The position numbers were made by a program, and so were the translations under genes. Shown piece after piece: positions 23,653-34,971 of a stretch of 64,000 nt of DNA; position 1 is the first letter of the stretch; each line of letters starts with the position of its first letter. The notes under the pieces are model-generated. The model was given only the letters and a program-made list of their open reading frames with translations. It ran no database searches and was not told where the DNA came from. The DNA is from Notospermus geniculatus (Eukaryota > Nemertea > Pilidiophora > Heteronemertea > Lineidae), in the NCBI GenBank assembly GCA_002633025.1, contig NMRB01001617.1, positions 62,067-126,066 of the forward strand. The letters are read 5' to 3'.

Positions 23653-23700
23653 CCGTATTAATTTAGTTCTCCATTTGCCTAACAGGTGGCAATTTTCAAG

Positions 23701-26700
23701 ATGGCGACCCGCATTGCGTGCTGCACTGCTCGCAAATTTCCCAGAAAATACCGAAATACTCCAAGGTTACTACATATTTTTAACACTATTCACAGTTGTT
23801 GGGTAAAACGGACTCCTGACTATGCTACCCTTGATGATTTATTTGGGTCTGATAAAAATCCTGATCGTAAACTTCGAGCGAATGTCGGTGCTGCGGAAAA
23901 TGCATGGATGACACATGCACTGCACTGCACTGGCCACATGCATGCGCATGATGCAATGCAACATGCAGGTCGGTGTAGAAGGAATGAATGTCCTTGGAAT
24001 GGAAGTCTGACTTACCGGCGCTTGCGATTGCTATTTTTAGGTTACATTCTTATGCTCTAGGCCTACAGCCTTTTACTTCAAAACGAGTTTGTTAATCCCT
24101 GATCTGATCAGTGCCCAAAAAAGAAGGTTGTAGGCCTAATTTGACAGAAGTCAGAATTAAGCACAATTGTACAATATACTAGGATTTTTGTTGTGTGCCA
24201 TGGAGTAACGTCACTTCCGATCGGGGATTCTTCTCCCTCCTTGAACAGTAAACCACATTTTTCAGATGCCATCCACCATCATTAGCCTAATAATTAGGCC
24301 TATTGGCCTAGCACGAGCAGCAGCACCCCCAGCCCTAGCACCATCACCACCACAAGGAAGGTGGTGTCTGAGTTGAGGACTTTGGTCACCTAAGCTACAC
24401 AGAGGGGTAGCTGAGGCCTTTGCCATTTGCAAGATTTGCAAGACCATTCATTTCTATACCTCAAGCCCACATCTTTATATCTTTATCTAACTTTACAATA
24501 CCACGGTCTTTTCTCTCTATTTCAGATTTGTGCGGTCATTCTGCTCGGGACAGAATGGAGGCATCCCAAATATCACAAGTGTTCCTCTGTCACAACCTTT
24601 ACCTAACTTACCAAAAGCAAAGCATGCTATTATAAGCACACACACCTATGACACAAATGTAACGACGTTAGACAATGGCTTGAAGGTGGCTACGGAAAAT
24701 AAATTTGGAGAGTTCTGTACTGTTGGCGGTAGGTGTACTGACAGAGGCCAGGTCATGGGATTCACTGTTGCTCTGAGCAAATCCATTTCAGTAATTGACC
24801 ACCACTTATTTGATTATTTTTATTAGATTTGTCAAAACATGTAACAGGCAGCTATAAAAAAAATAAAAATGTACTTTGGGGCACTTCATGACACTCAGTG
24901 TATGGGAACGGGAATGAATGTTACAACCGCTGTGAATTATTTTCATCAGGCAAGAGTTGTCCAGCATGTCGGCGGTTAAAGATTTTTTTCTTTGTTTTTT
25001 TGATTGGATAATCAGTTTGTGGGCGGCGGCAAAAAACTACTGTAATGCCATTTTTCAATTAATTTTATTTCCGAAATCGGAAAAAAAATATGCGGTGGAT
25101 CCGTAAACCAATGAGTAAAATAAGTGTCGCCTAACTATGAGAAATGTCAGATTGTAATTTGTAGGCCTACTTCTGCTAATGTTCCATCTTCCCCTCTCTT
25201 TTTACATGTCATGTCCACTGTCTATTTCAGTTGCAATTGACTCGGGACCAAGGTATGAATCACCTTTTCCAAGCGGCATTCAGCACTTCTTAGAAAAGTT
25301 GGCCTTTTCAGTAAGTTAGTACTTGAGAATTTTTTTGCATCTAAGCCAAGGGGTGCAAAATATTCCTGTTTAAGGTTAAGCATACTGTAAAGCAGGAAAA
25401 TTTCGCATGCAGGAAATTTTCGCGAATTTCGCGAGAGTGTATGTGTCGCAAAAATTTCCTTTCGCGAATATGAGCACACGCAAGTGATCAATGCGGTCCG
25501 TGAAAAACAAACTGAAAAAAATGGCAGAGACTCGCGAAAATATCCTGCCGCGAATATGTCTATAATTCTTGATTCGCGAAAATTTCCAGCCACGAAATTA
25601 TCTTGCTTTACAGTAGTCACATCACTTTCAGTTCAGCTGACCAGGGGTTAAATTTACATAAAATACACCAAAATCTGTTTTTGGATCTCAGATTGGTCAG
25701 CTGAGCACCAGGCCAGTGGTCCCCTCGTGTCTAATTTAGTATTTTAGATGGTGGTAAATTATGATAATTCTAGGGTCATATTCTAGAAGCTTCCTTAGCT
25801 CTAGGTTACCTTTAGCTATTGTTTGCAGGGCAGAAGACAAAAGCTAAGTGGACCTTAGAGTTAAGGAGGCTTCTAGAATACGGCCCCTAGTCTTTAGCCA
25901 TAGATTACTCTCTAGTTTTCATTGCGCTGAGTCAGATGGCGATGGAAAACATTTGTTATACTTGTACAGCATGTTTGGTCTTCTTTTCAGGCAACAACAG
26001 AATTTGAAAGCCGGGATATGATTCTTCAGGAATTGGAACGCCATGGTGGAATTTGTGATTGTCAAGGATCTCGGTAAGGCTGCAGACCATGCAGGCTTGT
26101 CAGCTTCTCTAAGGCCATTCTCAATTAACCCTATAACACCTGTTATACCCTATAACACTTGGAGGTGCCATTGGGCGCCTCCAGGTGTTATAGGGTTAAG
26201 GACAGTGTACATGTACATTGTAATGTCATTCCCAAAGGTGTCCACAATAGAGAGGTTCCACTGTTTTCCAAATTAATTCACTTCCTGTTCACTTAGTTTT
26301 TGAGGAAAGATTTTCATCAATTTCTTTTTCTACTGCTCCTTTCCATTTCAGTAATGCGTTGATCTAGCCTTTCCATTGCAATGATAAACTGATCTATGCA
26401 TTTCCATTTCAATGATAAACTGATGCCTTTCCATTTCAGTGATACATTGATCTATGCCTTTCCATTTCAGTGACACATTGATCTATGCTTTGCCATTTCA
26501 ATGATACATTGATCTATGCCTTTCCATTTCAATGATAAACTGATGTATGCCTTTCCATTTCAGTGATACATTGATCTATGCCTTTCCATTTCAGTGACAC
26601 ATTGATCTATGCTTTGCCATTTCAATGATACATTGATCTATGCCTTTCCATTTCAATGATAAACTGATGTATGCCTTTCCATTTCAGTGATATATTGATC

Positions 26701-29700
26701 TATGCCTTTCCATTTCAATGATAAACTGATGTATGCCTTGCCATTTCAGTGATACATTGATCTATGCCTTTCCATTTCAGTGATACATTGATCTATGCCG
26801 TGTCAGCTAGTCGGAAAGGTTTGAAATCTGTTGTCAATCTCTTATCAGAAGTTGTACTACGGCCGAAGCTCTCAGAGGATGAGGTACATCTAGTACTGTT
26901 ACTACATGTAGTTTTGTAAAAGAACTTTATTTCAAAGACTTTTAGGATGAACTAAGCCCGGTGGTCGAGTGGTTAGCGCACTTGACTGCCAACCTGTGCA
27001 ATGGATTGGTGAAGGCATATAATTATACACATTACGAGTTGTGAAATATTGGGGGTCCTTCCGATGGCACTAAAAACCATGGTCCCTCATACCTGACTGT
27101 CTATGCCCGGGCAAGTAAAAAACTCCACGCAGGTGGACTGTAGCCTGTCACGGACTCCATACCTCCGGCAAAAACCAAACAAGGTTACGACACCATGTTA
27201 TGATGATGATCAATTCACTATAAAAAGTTGGTCTCAAAGATCAAGTGAGCCCTTAAAGAGCTGCTACTTGAGTTCACCAGGAAGATTTCTGGGGTAAAGA
27301 CTGGGTTAAAAGTGAAGTTGATCACGCTGATTGCAGTGGATATCAGAATATATAACCCTAAACCTTTACCTTTGAACCCTATGTAAACTTCTTCCAGATA
27401 CATGAAGGTGCTGCTGCTATAAGCTTTGAACTTGAGGCGTTAAATATGAGGCCAGACCCTGAACCTCTGTTGATGGAAATGATTCACAAGGTATGTTGCT
27501 CACCTAAAAAAAATGTTCACCGAGTTGGTGACGGGTGACCAGTATTTCAGAAATACCGTATTGATGTAAAGCGTGAACCTGTGCAAAGTTTGTTTTTTCT
27601 GTAAGTTTATCACCAATATTCAATAAACTGATACAAGTTTGTCTTGAATCTTACTGAAATTTCACTTCAGGCTGGTTATCGCAACAACACGTTAGGCCTC
27701 CCAAAAATCTGTGAAGAAGAGTCCCTGCCGTTAATTAACAGAAACACGCTGATGACATATCTGAAAAATTATCACGATCCTTCGCGAATGGTGCTAGCAG
27801 GCGTTGGCATCGATCATGACGAACTTGTGCATTTAGCCGAGGAATATTTCGGCCGAAAGAAGCCGGTATGGGAGGAGGAGTCAGCTATTATCGATGCCTC
27901 AAAACATCCTGATGAGTCTTTGTCACAGTATACGGGTGGATTAGTACAGGTAAGGATTATAGGAGGATGTGAGGATTGGATTTAGACCTTGCCCATAAAG
28001 ATGGCGGTCAAACAGTTCTCACCATATGACGTCAGAAGTTTAATACCATTCAGTGACCGCTGGCACACTAAGCTGGTCAAGCGGACCACATCTGATTGTC
28101 ACCAGTCTATCTGGCCTGACGCCCATCTAGCCTGGTTTGAATCCATCACATTTCCCGCTTCTGAGGAGCTCAAGACGCCTCAGCCAATCATCGGTATGCG
28201 AAGGCTAATCGATGTGCCAATCAGAATCCGTGTTACAAATGTGTGCGGGAAGAGAAGAGACAGTGCCGAACGGCGATTTGTTTCACGAGTTCTGATTGGC
28301 TTGGAGGCAGGGTCAAGAAGGGGTCAGAATCATTTATAATTTATGAGTTAACGCAAAAGATGACATGAATGGGACAAGGCTAAAGACGCAGTCGATGGCC
28401 TTGTTTGGACAAGATGGCGGGCTATGGGCACAAATATTTAAGTAAAATAATTGTCTGAGAGGATGCATTTGGTAGTGTTATATCATGCTTGGACAATGAG
28501 TGGCCACGGCGTCATGTTGGAGAACTAGTAGGCCACCAATACCACTGACGACACCATTGATTTGTATTTTCAGGTGGAGAAAGACTTATCAAACGTTAGC
28601 CTCGGCCCAACAGCAATGCCTGAGTTGGCGCACCTTGTAATTGGCCTAGAGAGCAGTTCACACAAAGATGACGATTTCATCGCATTTTGTGTCCTCAACA
28701 TGATGATGGGAGGGGGTGGGTCCTTCTCCGCAGGGGGTCCTGGTAAAGGCATGTTTACACGGTTATATCTTAATGTTCTCAACAAGTAAGTCTCATCATC
28801 ATTGATGCAGTTCTTTTTAGACAATTTTCCCCTTTCCCAGTTTTTGCATCACCAGATATTTCAACTGCGTTGGTTGCGAATTTGGGAAGTTTCCCTTGTT
28901 GGAGCTGACATTGGTGTTGCTTACCAAATATCTACCCCCCCCCCTCTAGGCCAGGGGATTTTAAATAGCTGATTGATCATTTACTCTACCACTATGCAAA
29001 CTTTCAAATTCTGGGACTTGATTCACAAAGTCTATACATACAGGATTTACAGATTTAGGGCCTTGACCAAGTTCTGGTTATTTAGTTCAAGCACAGTATG
29101 GGAGACTTGACTGCCGTAAGAGGCCGCCTGTTAGCGGTTCTAGAACATCACAAAATTTGACGTNTGGTTACAGAATTTTGTGGTTTACAGTAATTCCAAA
29201 GCTTTCAGGCAGGAGTGATACTAAATAATTCTTTAATTTTCAGTTGAAAGAGCTGACCAGCATTATTGTGAAAGAATTGGTGCATACAGCTGGATACGTA
29301 TCAGAAGTAAGTATCTGAGCTTTCATTCTTGAAGTCAGCTACTGAATATACAGGATATACAGAGGTTCTCCACTGACGTCACAACGGTGACGTGACTGCA
29401 ACAAAGAATCAGCCATGTTGGCCGTCAAATGGCCGGCGATGACGTCAAAACTGTCAGGTCATGACATTTTGACGTCACGATCTGTGTGTTGACGCTGTGT
29501 TCATGCGTGATGTCGCTTGACATTTTGACGGCCAATATGGCGGCATCCTGTCGTCATGGAAATGTGACATCACCTGAAGAACCTCTGCAGTAATAAATTT
29601 AAACACCTGCTGCACTTCGGGATGCTACAGCAGAACTAGCACAAGACTTTATTTGCAAAATGTTACCAATAGCTCATTAAGGCTCTATGGCCACTTCTGA

Positions 29701-30500
29701 ATTAAATTTGAACAAAAGTTAGGTTGATTCGGTTGTTGTATACGGTAGTCAGGTTGCTGGTATACCTGAATGAGTCAAGTTTTGTTTAAAATCCTTTTGT
29801 CTTTTGTAGAATGAGTTGAATCGCGCAAAAACACAGCTACAGTCCATGTTACTGATGAACCTTGAATCCAGACCTGTGGTATTCGAGGACATCGCACGAC
29901 AGGTCCTAGCAAATGGTTTCCGTCAGCCTCCACAGTGGTATTATGACGAAATAGGTAGGTAGAAGAATGAAATAAAAACGGAAAAAATTCTTAATGGAAA
30001 TCTAGCGAATTGAAACATTTTAAAAGGCGGCCAAGGTGGTATAGTGGTTCAGGTCTCTGACAAGTGGTCAGAGGGTTCACGGTGCGAATCCCACTGTGGC
30101 GTAAGACTTTGGGCAAGTCTCTTTGCCTTATTGGCCTCTCTCCACCCAGGGGTGTAAATGGGTACCGGTTGGAAATGCTCAGATTGTAGCGCTGGATGGG
30201 CAGCGCATCTGAGTTCTACTGAAAGGTTTCAGGGTAGACTAGGGTTAAAGTGTAAAGTCGGATGATAACCTCTACCGTTGTTTATATATAAACCCAAATT
30301 TTAACTTTTTAAAAAAAGATGATTTTGTTATTTCAGGTAAAATTACTGAATCTGATATTCAGCGAGTAGCGTTACGTATGCTTGGCTCCAAACCAGCCGT
30401 CGCAGCTTTAGGAAGTCTCCAGTGCCTTCCTGAATATGAAGAAATTCAGCGTGGCATGATGAACAAGGACAGACGTGCTCGGCGATTTTCACTCTTCTGA
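23701..30500 (+). CDS. PMPCA: Mitochondrial processing peptidase subunit alpha
   Basis: Alpha-MPP pairs with catalytic beta-MPP in the matrix to remove presequences from imported proteins; alpha supplies the glycine-rich substrate loop and has no catalytic zinc site. Exons: 23701-23765, 24526-24728, 25231-25310, 25991-26073, 26781-26883, 27398-27490, 27671-27949, 28574-28785, [one missing], 29244-29306, 29810-29954, 30337-30500 (TGA). All junctions keep frame except 28785 to 29244. Exon 1 is Arg-rich ([20 protein letters not shown]), a typical matrix-targeting start. The M16 region reads HFLEKLAF where beta-MPP has HXXEH, as expected for alpha. The glycine loop [16 protein letters not shown] is intact. 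Adding an exon of about 94 bases gives about 527 residues, close to the usual ~525. It is divergent from WHRN and convergent with NCF2-like copy A. Confidence 0.95.
25385..25613 (+). mobile_element. MITE with TA flanks in PMPCA intron 3
   Basis: Ends CTGTAAAGCAGGAAAATTTCG and a complementary right end finishing CTTGCTTTACAG; TA on each side. GCGAAAATTT words recur in both orientations. Confidence 0.75.
25773..25887 (+). mobile_element. 115 bp MITE in PMPCA intron 3
   Basis: Left GGGTCATATTCTAGAAGC and right GCTTCTAGAATACGGCCC are complementary. A second copy at 37987-38106 has the same interior (AGCTATTGTTTGCAGGGCAG), which supports a mobile family. Confidence 0.8.
26127..26197 (+). repeat. 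Small palindrome, CCCTATAACACC
   Basis: CCTATAACACTTGGAGGTGCC pairs with GGCGCCTCCAGGTGTTATAGG around a short loop; a partial direct copy of the left arm precedes it. In PMPCA intron 4. Confidence 0.65.
26337..26799 (+). repeat. 15-unit tandem array duplicating the PMPCA exon 5 splice acceptor
   Basis: About fifteen ~31-base units (two are shorter), each made of CCTTTCCATTTCA(G/A) plus TGATACATTGATCTATG. The last unit is the real intron 4/exon 5 boundary (CAG before 26781). Eight units keep CAG at the acceptor position, seven have CAA. Units 4-7 recur almost exactly as 8-11, a ~124-base higher-order repeat, so growth involved blocks as well as single units. See findings for the splicing consequence. 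Confidence 0.9.
26945..27380 (+). repeat. Candidate tRNA-derived SINE in PMPCA intron 5
   Basis: The head CCCGGTGGTCGAGTGGTTAG is a clear tRNA A-box-like start; the rest (GGTCCCTCATACCTGACTG, TCCATACCTCCGGCAAAAAC) is unassigned repeat-like sequence. The 3' boundary near exon 6 is uncertain. Confidence 0.45.
27988..28550 (-). mobile_element. MITE of the 33764-33977 family, with extra internal sequence, in PMPCA intron 7
   Basis: Starts CCATAAAGATGGCGGTCAAA and ends with a stretch (28441-28545) that is the reverse complement of about 33790-33885. The middle (about 28100-28400) is unrelated to the short family members, so it is either a longer relative or a nested insert. Confidence 0.55.
29164..29164. 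other. Single N at a probable mis-join inside PMPCA
   Basis: One undetermined base in intron sequence between the exons ending 28785 and starting 29244. An exon is missing between these two, and left of the N lies a fragment of the repeat found at 1598-1768 that stops at the N. This looks like a collapsed join rather than a miscalled base. Confidence 0.65.
29360..29587 (+). mobile_element. MITE, ends CAGAGGTTCT, with TGACGTCA words
   Basis: Left CAGAGGTTCTCCACTGACGTCAC and the complementary right end GAAGAACCTCTG; GGCCGTCAAAT and ATTTTGACGGCC also pair. In the PMPCA intron between 29306 and 29810. Confidence 0.75.
30024..30290 (+). repeat. tRNA-derived SINE in the last PMPCA intron
   Basis: Head GGTGGTATAGTGGTTCAGG (A box) and GGTGCGAATCCCACTG (B box) about 45 bases apart, followed by a body with CCACCCAGGGGTGTAAATGG and GGTACC. 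Pol III-type SINE structure without a full tRNA fold. Confidence 0.65.
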
Positions 30501-31730
30501 TCAGAGACTTTGAAATCAAATATGAACGTTATTTTGTAAAGTTTTCTCTGTGTTGATAGCGGTATGTTGCCCCTTGAGATTAGTGGAATATGACTTGAGA
30601 CATGTTTGACTTGTCGGCAGATTTTTAGAAAAGTTACAAATCATGTTGTTAAATTTGATGTTCTGCAAATTTTGTTATACCCAGTAATAGGCCTATTGAA
30701 TGTGAGAACTGAGTGTGACATGCAGCATTAGTTCTGAAGACATACTGGGCAAGTTAAGTACCGCAGGAGAAATCAGGAGTTGCAAAGAAAACCTGCATCG
30801 TCGAAAAGTTCCCCTCTGTATTACATGAAGAATGGGTCTTCTCACCAGCCTCTGCAGACTAGGTGATATTGGCTTTGGTATTGTTTGACATTCGGTGAAC
30901 ATTGCTTGCGAGAGGATTCCTTGCATTGCTGTCCAGCGCACATCTGGTGTCAACGACCGATTTTGCTCAGTGGCGAAAAGATTGCTTGCGATATCGCCTG
31001 GTATGCTCTGGCTTTATGACATGAACCACGTCACAAACAGAACTCAGGAACACGCCCCAAAAGGCAAGTTGCACATGCTTCATAGTTTGCAGTGTTTCAT
31101 AATGATAGGAGGAATTATTACAATCTAACTAACCTGGATGTTTGCTCATCCGCATGTACAGAAATTTCAGAAATATTTGTAAATAAATGCAAATAATAGA
31201 AGAAACTGTAGCTTGCACTCTTTTGGTAAATGTGGTACATTATTATCCCTGTATGGAGGCCACTGCTGCCATCTAGAAGGCCATGGCGACACCAAAATGT
31301 GTTGGTTTCAGCTGGCACGGGGGACATTTACCAGTACAGTAAGTCCCTTGGCCAGCTGAAATCAAGTAGGGATTGTAACTACGATAGACAGCAGCACATC
31401 TGTCATCATAACCAGGTCCTATACAATGGACTCCCTTTGATTGAGCGGGAGATTGATCAGGACCCGATGTCCCTTTCATTTCAGGTTTTAAAGGAACACG
31501 GTATTGGATCTCAAATGCGTTGACTGCCGACGTAGAGGGAGCCACTTAGCGGCAGCAAGACGAACTACAAAAATGCATTACAAAATGTACGTAGTAAATT
31601 GGGTCAGTTCGCCGACGATGTAGTTAGTCCCTGGCTTGGAGAGGGGCGCCGCCTGGCGAGGAAAAGTGGCAATACCGTGGGCCTTTAACCACTAGTGACA
31701 CCTATTGAGGCAGTCGGTTATGGTCTTCAT

Positions 31731-32247
31731 AATAGAGAGGATGCGCAGCGTCACGACTCCCACTCCCACTCCGAGGTGACACCCGTTTTGCGTCTTACGT
31801 CATCAGTTACTGCAGGGGTTTCCTGGTGAAGTCGGTCGGAAAAACGAGTTGAAAGCATCGAAGTCGTAAGTGGTTTCCCACTTGCTTTTTCTCTTGTTTG
31901 AGCTGGTGTTAAATATGATTAAGGTTGACATAGCATTCTTTGAACATTATTCTTGAAACACTGATCCCTTTTATCGGGATGGAGGGTGCTGAACACATCA
32001 AATTTACGTGTTTTTTGGGTGCCAAAATCGTGAAAAAAGGCGGCGTAGGCGCGCTACACATGGCCTACAGATCCATGACGTTGGTTGGGGACCACTGCGT
32101 GAAGGACGACGTCATGTGATGTCGCCCACGTCGTAATCACTTCACGTCTTGCGCAACCTGAAAAACGACGCTACGAGTTCCGAGAACGACTCCGAGACCA
32201 ACTCGGAGTGGGAGTGGGAGTCGTGACGCTGCGCATCCTCTCTATTG
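31731..32247 (+). mobile_element. 517 bp element with about 45-base inverted ends
   Basis: Left AATAGAGAGGATGCGCAGCG and right CGCTGCGCATCCTCTCTATT are exact complements; the match continues through GTCACGACTCCCACTCCCAC. No transposase. Duplicate B does not contain it, but flanks there are too diverged to read a clean empty site. Confidence 0.8.
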
Positions 32248-32517
32248 CCAACACAACTGACTGCCTGTAGTTTTTCCGTGGTTGAGTTGACCATAGACAT
32301 GATAGAACACTCGTATGAACTCTTACGTGGAGCAGTGCCTTCAGGCCAGTGGCACATGGCCTCTGTCATACCTACGTAATCGGATTGAAAACCAACAAGG
32401 AGTTTTGTACATGTTCATCTTTTATTATAGATCGTCAGTTGAATAAACATGTCTTGGATGGAAAGATACATTCAAGTCCATGATAAAAATTCAGCAAACT
32501 GGACAAGTCTATCTTAC

Positions 32518-32745
32518 AGAGCTTGTGCACATGACATCATCAGAGAAAATCCGCCATCTTGACGGTCAAATTTATACATCGTCAACCCACATGGCACACT
32601 TTGTCATCAGTCATGTCAGTGGAAGTGGAGCGTGCGCGACTTCAACCATGACGTGATCTACACATGACACATTTGTCGTCGACGTCAGCATGGTGGACCA
32701 CCAGTCAAAAGTGACGTCACAATGAGCCACTGCACAAGCTCTATA
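32518..32745 (+). mobile_element. TGACGTCA-rich MITE, copy 2
   Basis: Ends AGAGCTTGTGCACATGACATC and GTGACGTCAC...TGCACAAGCTCT are inverted. Its orthologous copy in duplicate B (44468-45168) is split by a 462 bp insertion. Confidence 0.7.
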
Positions 32746-32833
32746 CTTGTAGAGCACAGCAATTAATTCTATCACTGCACTCTACAAATGTGGCAGCATA
32801 ATCACTGTAATGGGTTTTTCATGGGGGCAATCT

Positions 32834-32962
32834 GGGCCGACCGCACAGGAAGTCCGATAGTGCTACCGGCGCCTATTGGCAGTTAGTTATAATGCATTTT
32901 CCCATTAACTAAACCGCCGATAGGCACCGAAAGCACTATCGGACTTTCTGTGCAGTTGGCCC
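32834..32962 (+). mobile_element. 129 bp hairpin element, copy A
   Basis: GGGCCGACCGCACAGGAAGTCC and its inverse ending TGCAGTTGGCCC; GATAGTGCT/AGCACTATC and CCTATTGGC/GCCGATAGG also pair. Copy B at 45254-45381 keeps the same structure. Confidence 0.75.
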
Positions 32963-33281
32963 TGATGAGTTATGACCTCTCGAGAAGCCCAATAGTATGA
33001 AGATTTCCTGATGATTATCACAGATCAGCGTTAATGCATTTTATACGTCCTCTTAGAAAATAATCACAATCCCTTATACATCTAGAAGCTAGAGCTATAT
33101 AAGTATCAAAAATAAATGTTCAAAACATTGTCACAAATTTCCCTGCAATGAATCAAAAGCTTTCACTCAATCGAGAATTACAATATTCTTTTGTGAAGGT
33201 GTTCATGATCAAGCAACCACAACACTCAAAGAAAACTGAATTTTGAATAGTTGTAATTACAATTACATAACCTTTGTTTAA

Positions 33282-33495
33282 AGGGACTCTAGAGGCAGCT
33301 TGCTATTGGGCTACTAACAGTACTGCAACTATACAGCAGGTGGCGCTAGTAACCATGAACTCATGAATTGTGGATCAAATGTTGACATTGATGAAATTTT
33401 ACTTCAAAAATGAAGCCCAAGTTGGATCCTCATGCCACCAATTCTATGTTAGTAATCATATCAATTTGCACTAAAAAGCTGCCTCTAGAGGCCCT
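33282..33495 (+). mobile_element. 214 bp MITE with TTAA target duplication (piggyBac-like), copy A only
   Basis: Inverted ends AGGGACTCTAGAGGCAGC and GCTGCCTCTAGAGGCCCT with TTAA immediately on both sides. Duplicate B carries a single TTAA (45707-45710) and no element at the same place, which defines the ends exactly. Confidence 0.88.
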
Positions 33496-33763
33496 TTAAT
33501 AGAAGAATTTTGATTGTCAAATATGACCAACTGGCTAAATACTTCCTTTCATACTACTGATACACGTACCTTGGATTTATTCAACTTATTTATTCGACAG
33601 CATCTAATCTTTCTAATTTCTAAACTTGTTTTCGTTTATTTCTGGCCTGGGAATACCTGTCTGCTTTGGAGCATTTTAGATATACAATCCTCAGGCATTC
33701 TCAATGTCCTCCATATATCACCGGTTTTTGCAATAATATAAATCCAACAGGAGACTGTTATAG

Positions 33764-33977
33764 ACCTTTCCAATAAAGATGGTGGTCTACTAGTTCTCCC
33801 ACATGACGTCGTAGCCATTCATTTTGAAAACATGATATAAAACACTACCAAATGCATCCTCTCAAACAATTATTTTACCCACTTGACCAGCTTAGCGTGC
33901 CAGGAGCCATTGACTTGTATTGAGCTTCTCACGTCATATGGTGAGAACTGTTAGACCACCATCTTTATTGGAAAGGT
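33764..33977 (+). mobile_element. MITE, ends ACCTTTCCAATAAAGATGG, copy A
   Basis: Left ACCTTTCCAATAAAGATGG and right CCATCTTTATTGGAAAGGT are exact complements, with AGTTCTCCCACATGACGTC / GACGT-ATGGTGAGAACT partly paired inside. Present in both duplicates. Confidence 0.85.
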
Positions 33978-34464
33978 GTACAGACAGATAATTCCACAGA
34001 AAGGGAACAACTTAAATATTCACAAAAAACCTTAGTTTCACTAAGCAACTGAGTATGAACTGCCATCATGAGATCATTAGGTCATAGAACCATCAATCAT
34101 TTTGCTGTATAATACCCATTCGAAGCAGTCTTAGGGCTGGGATATTTGCGTGCATTGCAGGTCATTTTCTCTACCAAAGCAAAGATGGATATTTCTCTTG
34201 AGTACTGTGTCTTTTTGCACCTGGCTATATATAATCTGGTATGGACCATCAGTGCTGAAATGACAAGGAAGATGAATTGAATCGTCAAAGAGCACCATCC
34301 ATGTAATGTAATTTCGGAATCAGGCCCGTCACAATTCAAAAATCCGCATCTACATACTGATAACTCTGGACAGATTAGCACAAAGACCACTTTGTCGTAC
34401 AAGTGTTTGCATTAGCTACTGGTGGCAAAACCACACTCGGACAGGAAGAACATACAAGCTACCT

Positions 34465-34621
34465 GGGCCCGGTTGCACAAAACTCACAATAGCACTAACT
34501 TGGGTTAGCGCTAACTTTATGTTAGATGATGTAAAAATCCATTGTCGTTTTACGTCATTTAACATAAAGTTAGTGCTAACACCAAGTTAGCGCTAACATG
34601 AGTTTTGTGCAACCCAGCCCT
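34465..34621 (+). mobile_element. MITE GGGCCCGGTTGCACAAAACTCA, copy A
   Basis: Hairpin element with ends GGGCCCGGTTGCACAAAAC / GTTTTGTGCAACCCAGCCC and inner arms TTAGCGCTAAC, ACATAAAGTTAG. Same end type as the element at 20638-20772. Present in both duplicates. Confidence 0.8.
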
Positions 34622-34971
34622 GATTTGAAAACAAATGTTTATCCGAGTCTCACTGGAATCTTCTCATGAAATAAATTGGTTTCCACAACAGCACTTTTAT
34701 GCCATGAGCAGTGGTGTGGTTTCGGTTTTACAGGCATTGGGATAATTAACATGGCACTGTTTTATCAAACCACTGAATCCTCCAAAACCCTGTGAAAACT
34801 GCACCGCTCGCCGCAAACTACGGCAGAATCCACTACAGTGAAAACAGGGCTGAAGACCAGTGACAAATGACTGACCATAGTTTTCCACGGGCGAGTTGTC
34901 CAGAAAGCCAACTTACAGTGTGTAAGAAAACTTTCACATAGAAAAGCACCATCAACTCACCTCCATCACTG

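Larger units (their letters stand above)
20386..23700. other. Divergent WHRN/PMPCA upstream region
   Basis: No gene is recognised here. It holds nested inverted-repeat elements (20545-21440), unassigned sequence 21440-22510, a candidate LTR-like or promoter block (22513-23271) and a palindromic element ending 48 bases before the PMPCA start codon. The core promoters of WHRN and PMPCA must lie here, but no TATA box is clearly placed for either. Confidence 0.6.
30501..34971. other. Convergent intergenic region PMPCA / NCF2-like A
   Basis: No exon with SH3, PB1 or other known domain was found on the minus strand downstream of the NCF2-like stop, nor a gene on the plus strand. It contains listed elements at 31731-32247, 32518-32745, 32834-32962, 33282-33495, 33764-33977 and 34465-34621. 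A minus-strand frame at 34097-34402 is shared with copy B but diverges at its end and has no known motif. Confidence 0.65.

Noticed and set aside
23686-23700. Upstream in-frame GTG start for PMPCA
   Set aside because: ATG at 23701 gives a typical matrix-targeting start and no ATG lies further upstream in frame.
26337-26799. Evenly spaced repeat that could be taken for a CRISPR array
   Set aside because: Units are contiguous with no unique spacers, the genome is eukaryotic, and the unit equals a splice acceptor.
34097-34402. Minus-strand frame MYDKVVFVLICPELSVCRCG shared by both duplicates
   Set aside because: Shared by descent of the duplication; its C-terminal half is not conserved between copies and it has no known domain, so it is not taken as the missing SH3/PB1 part.
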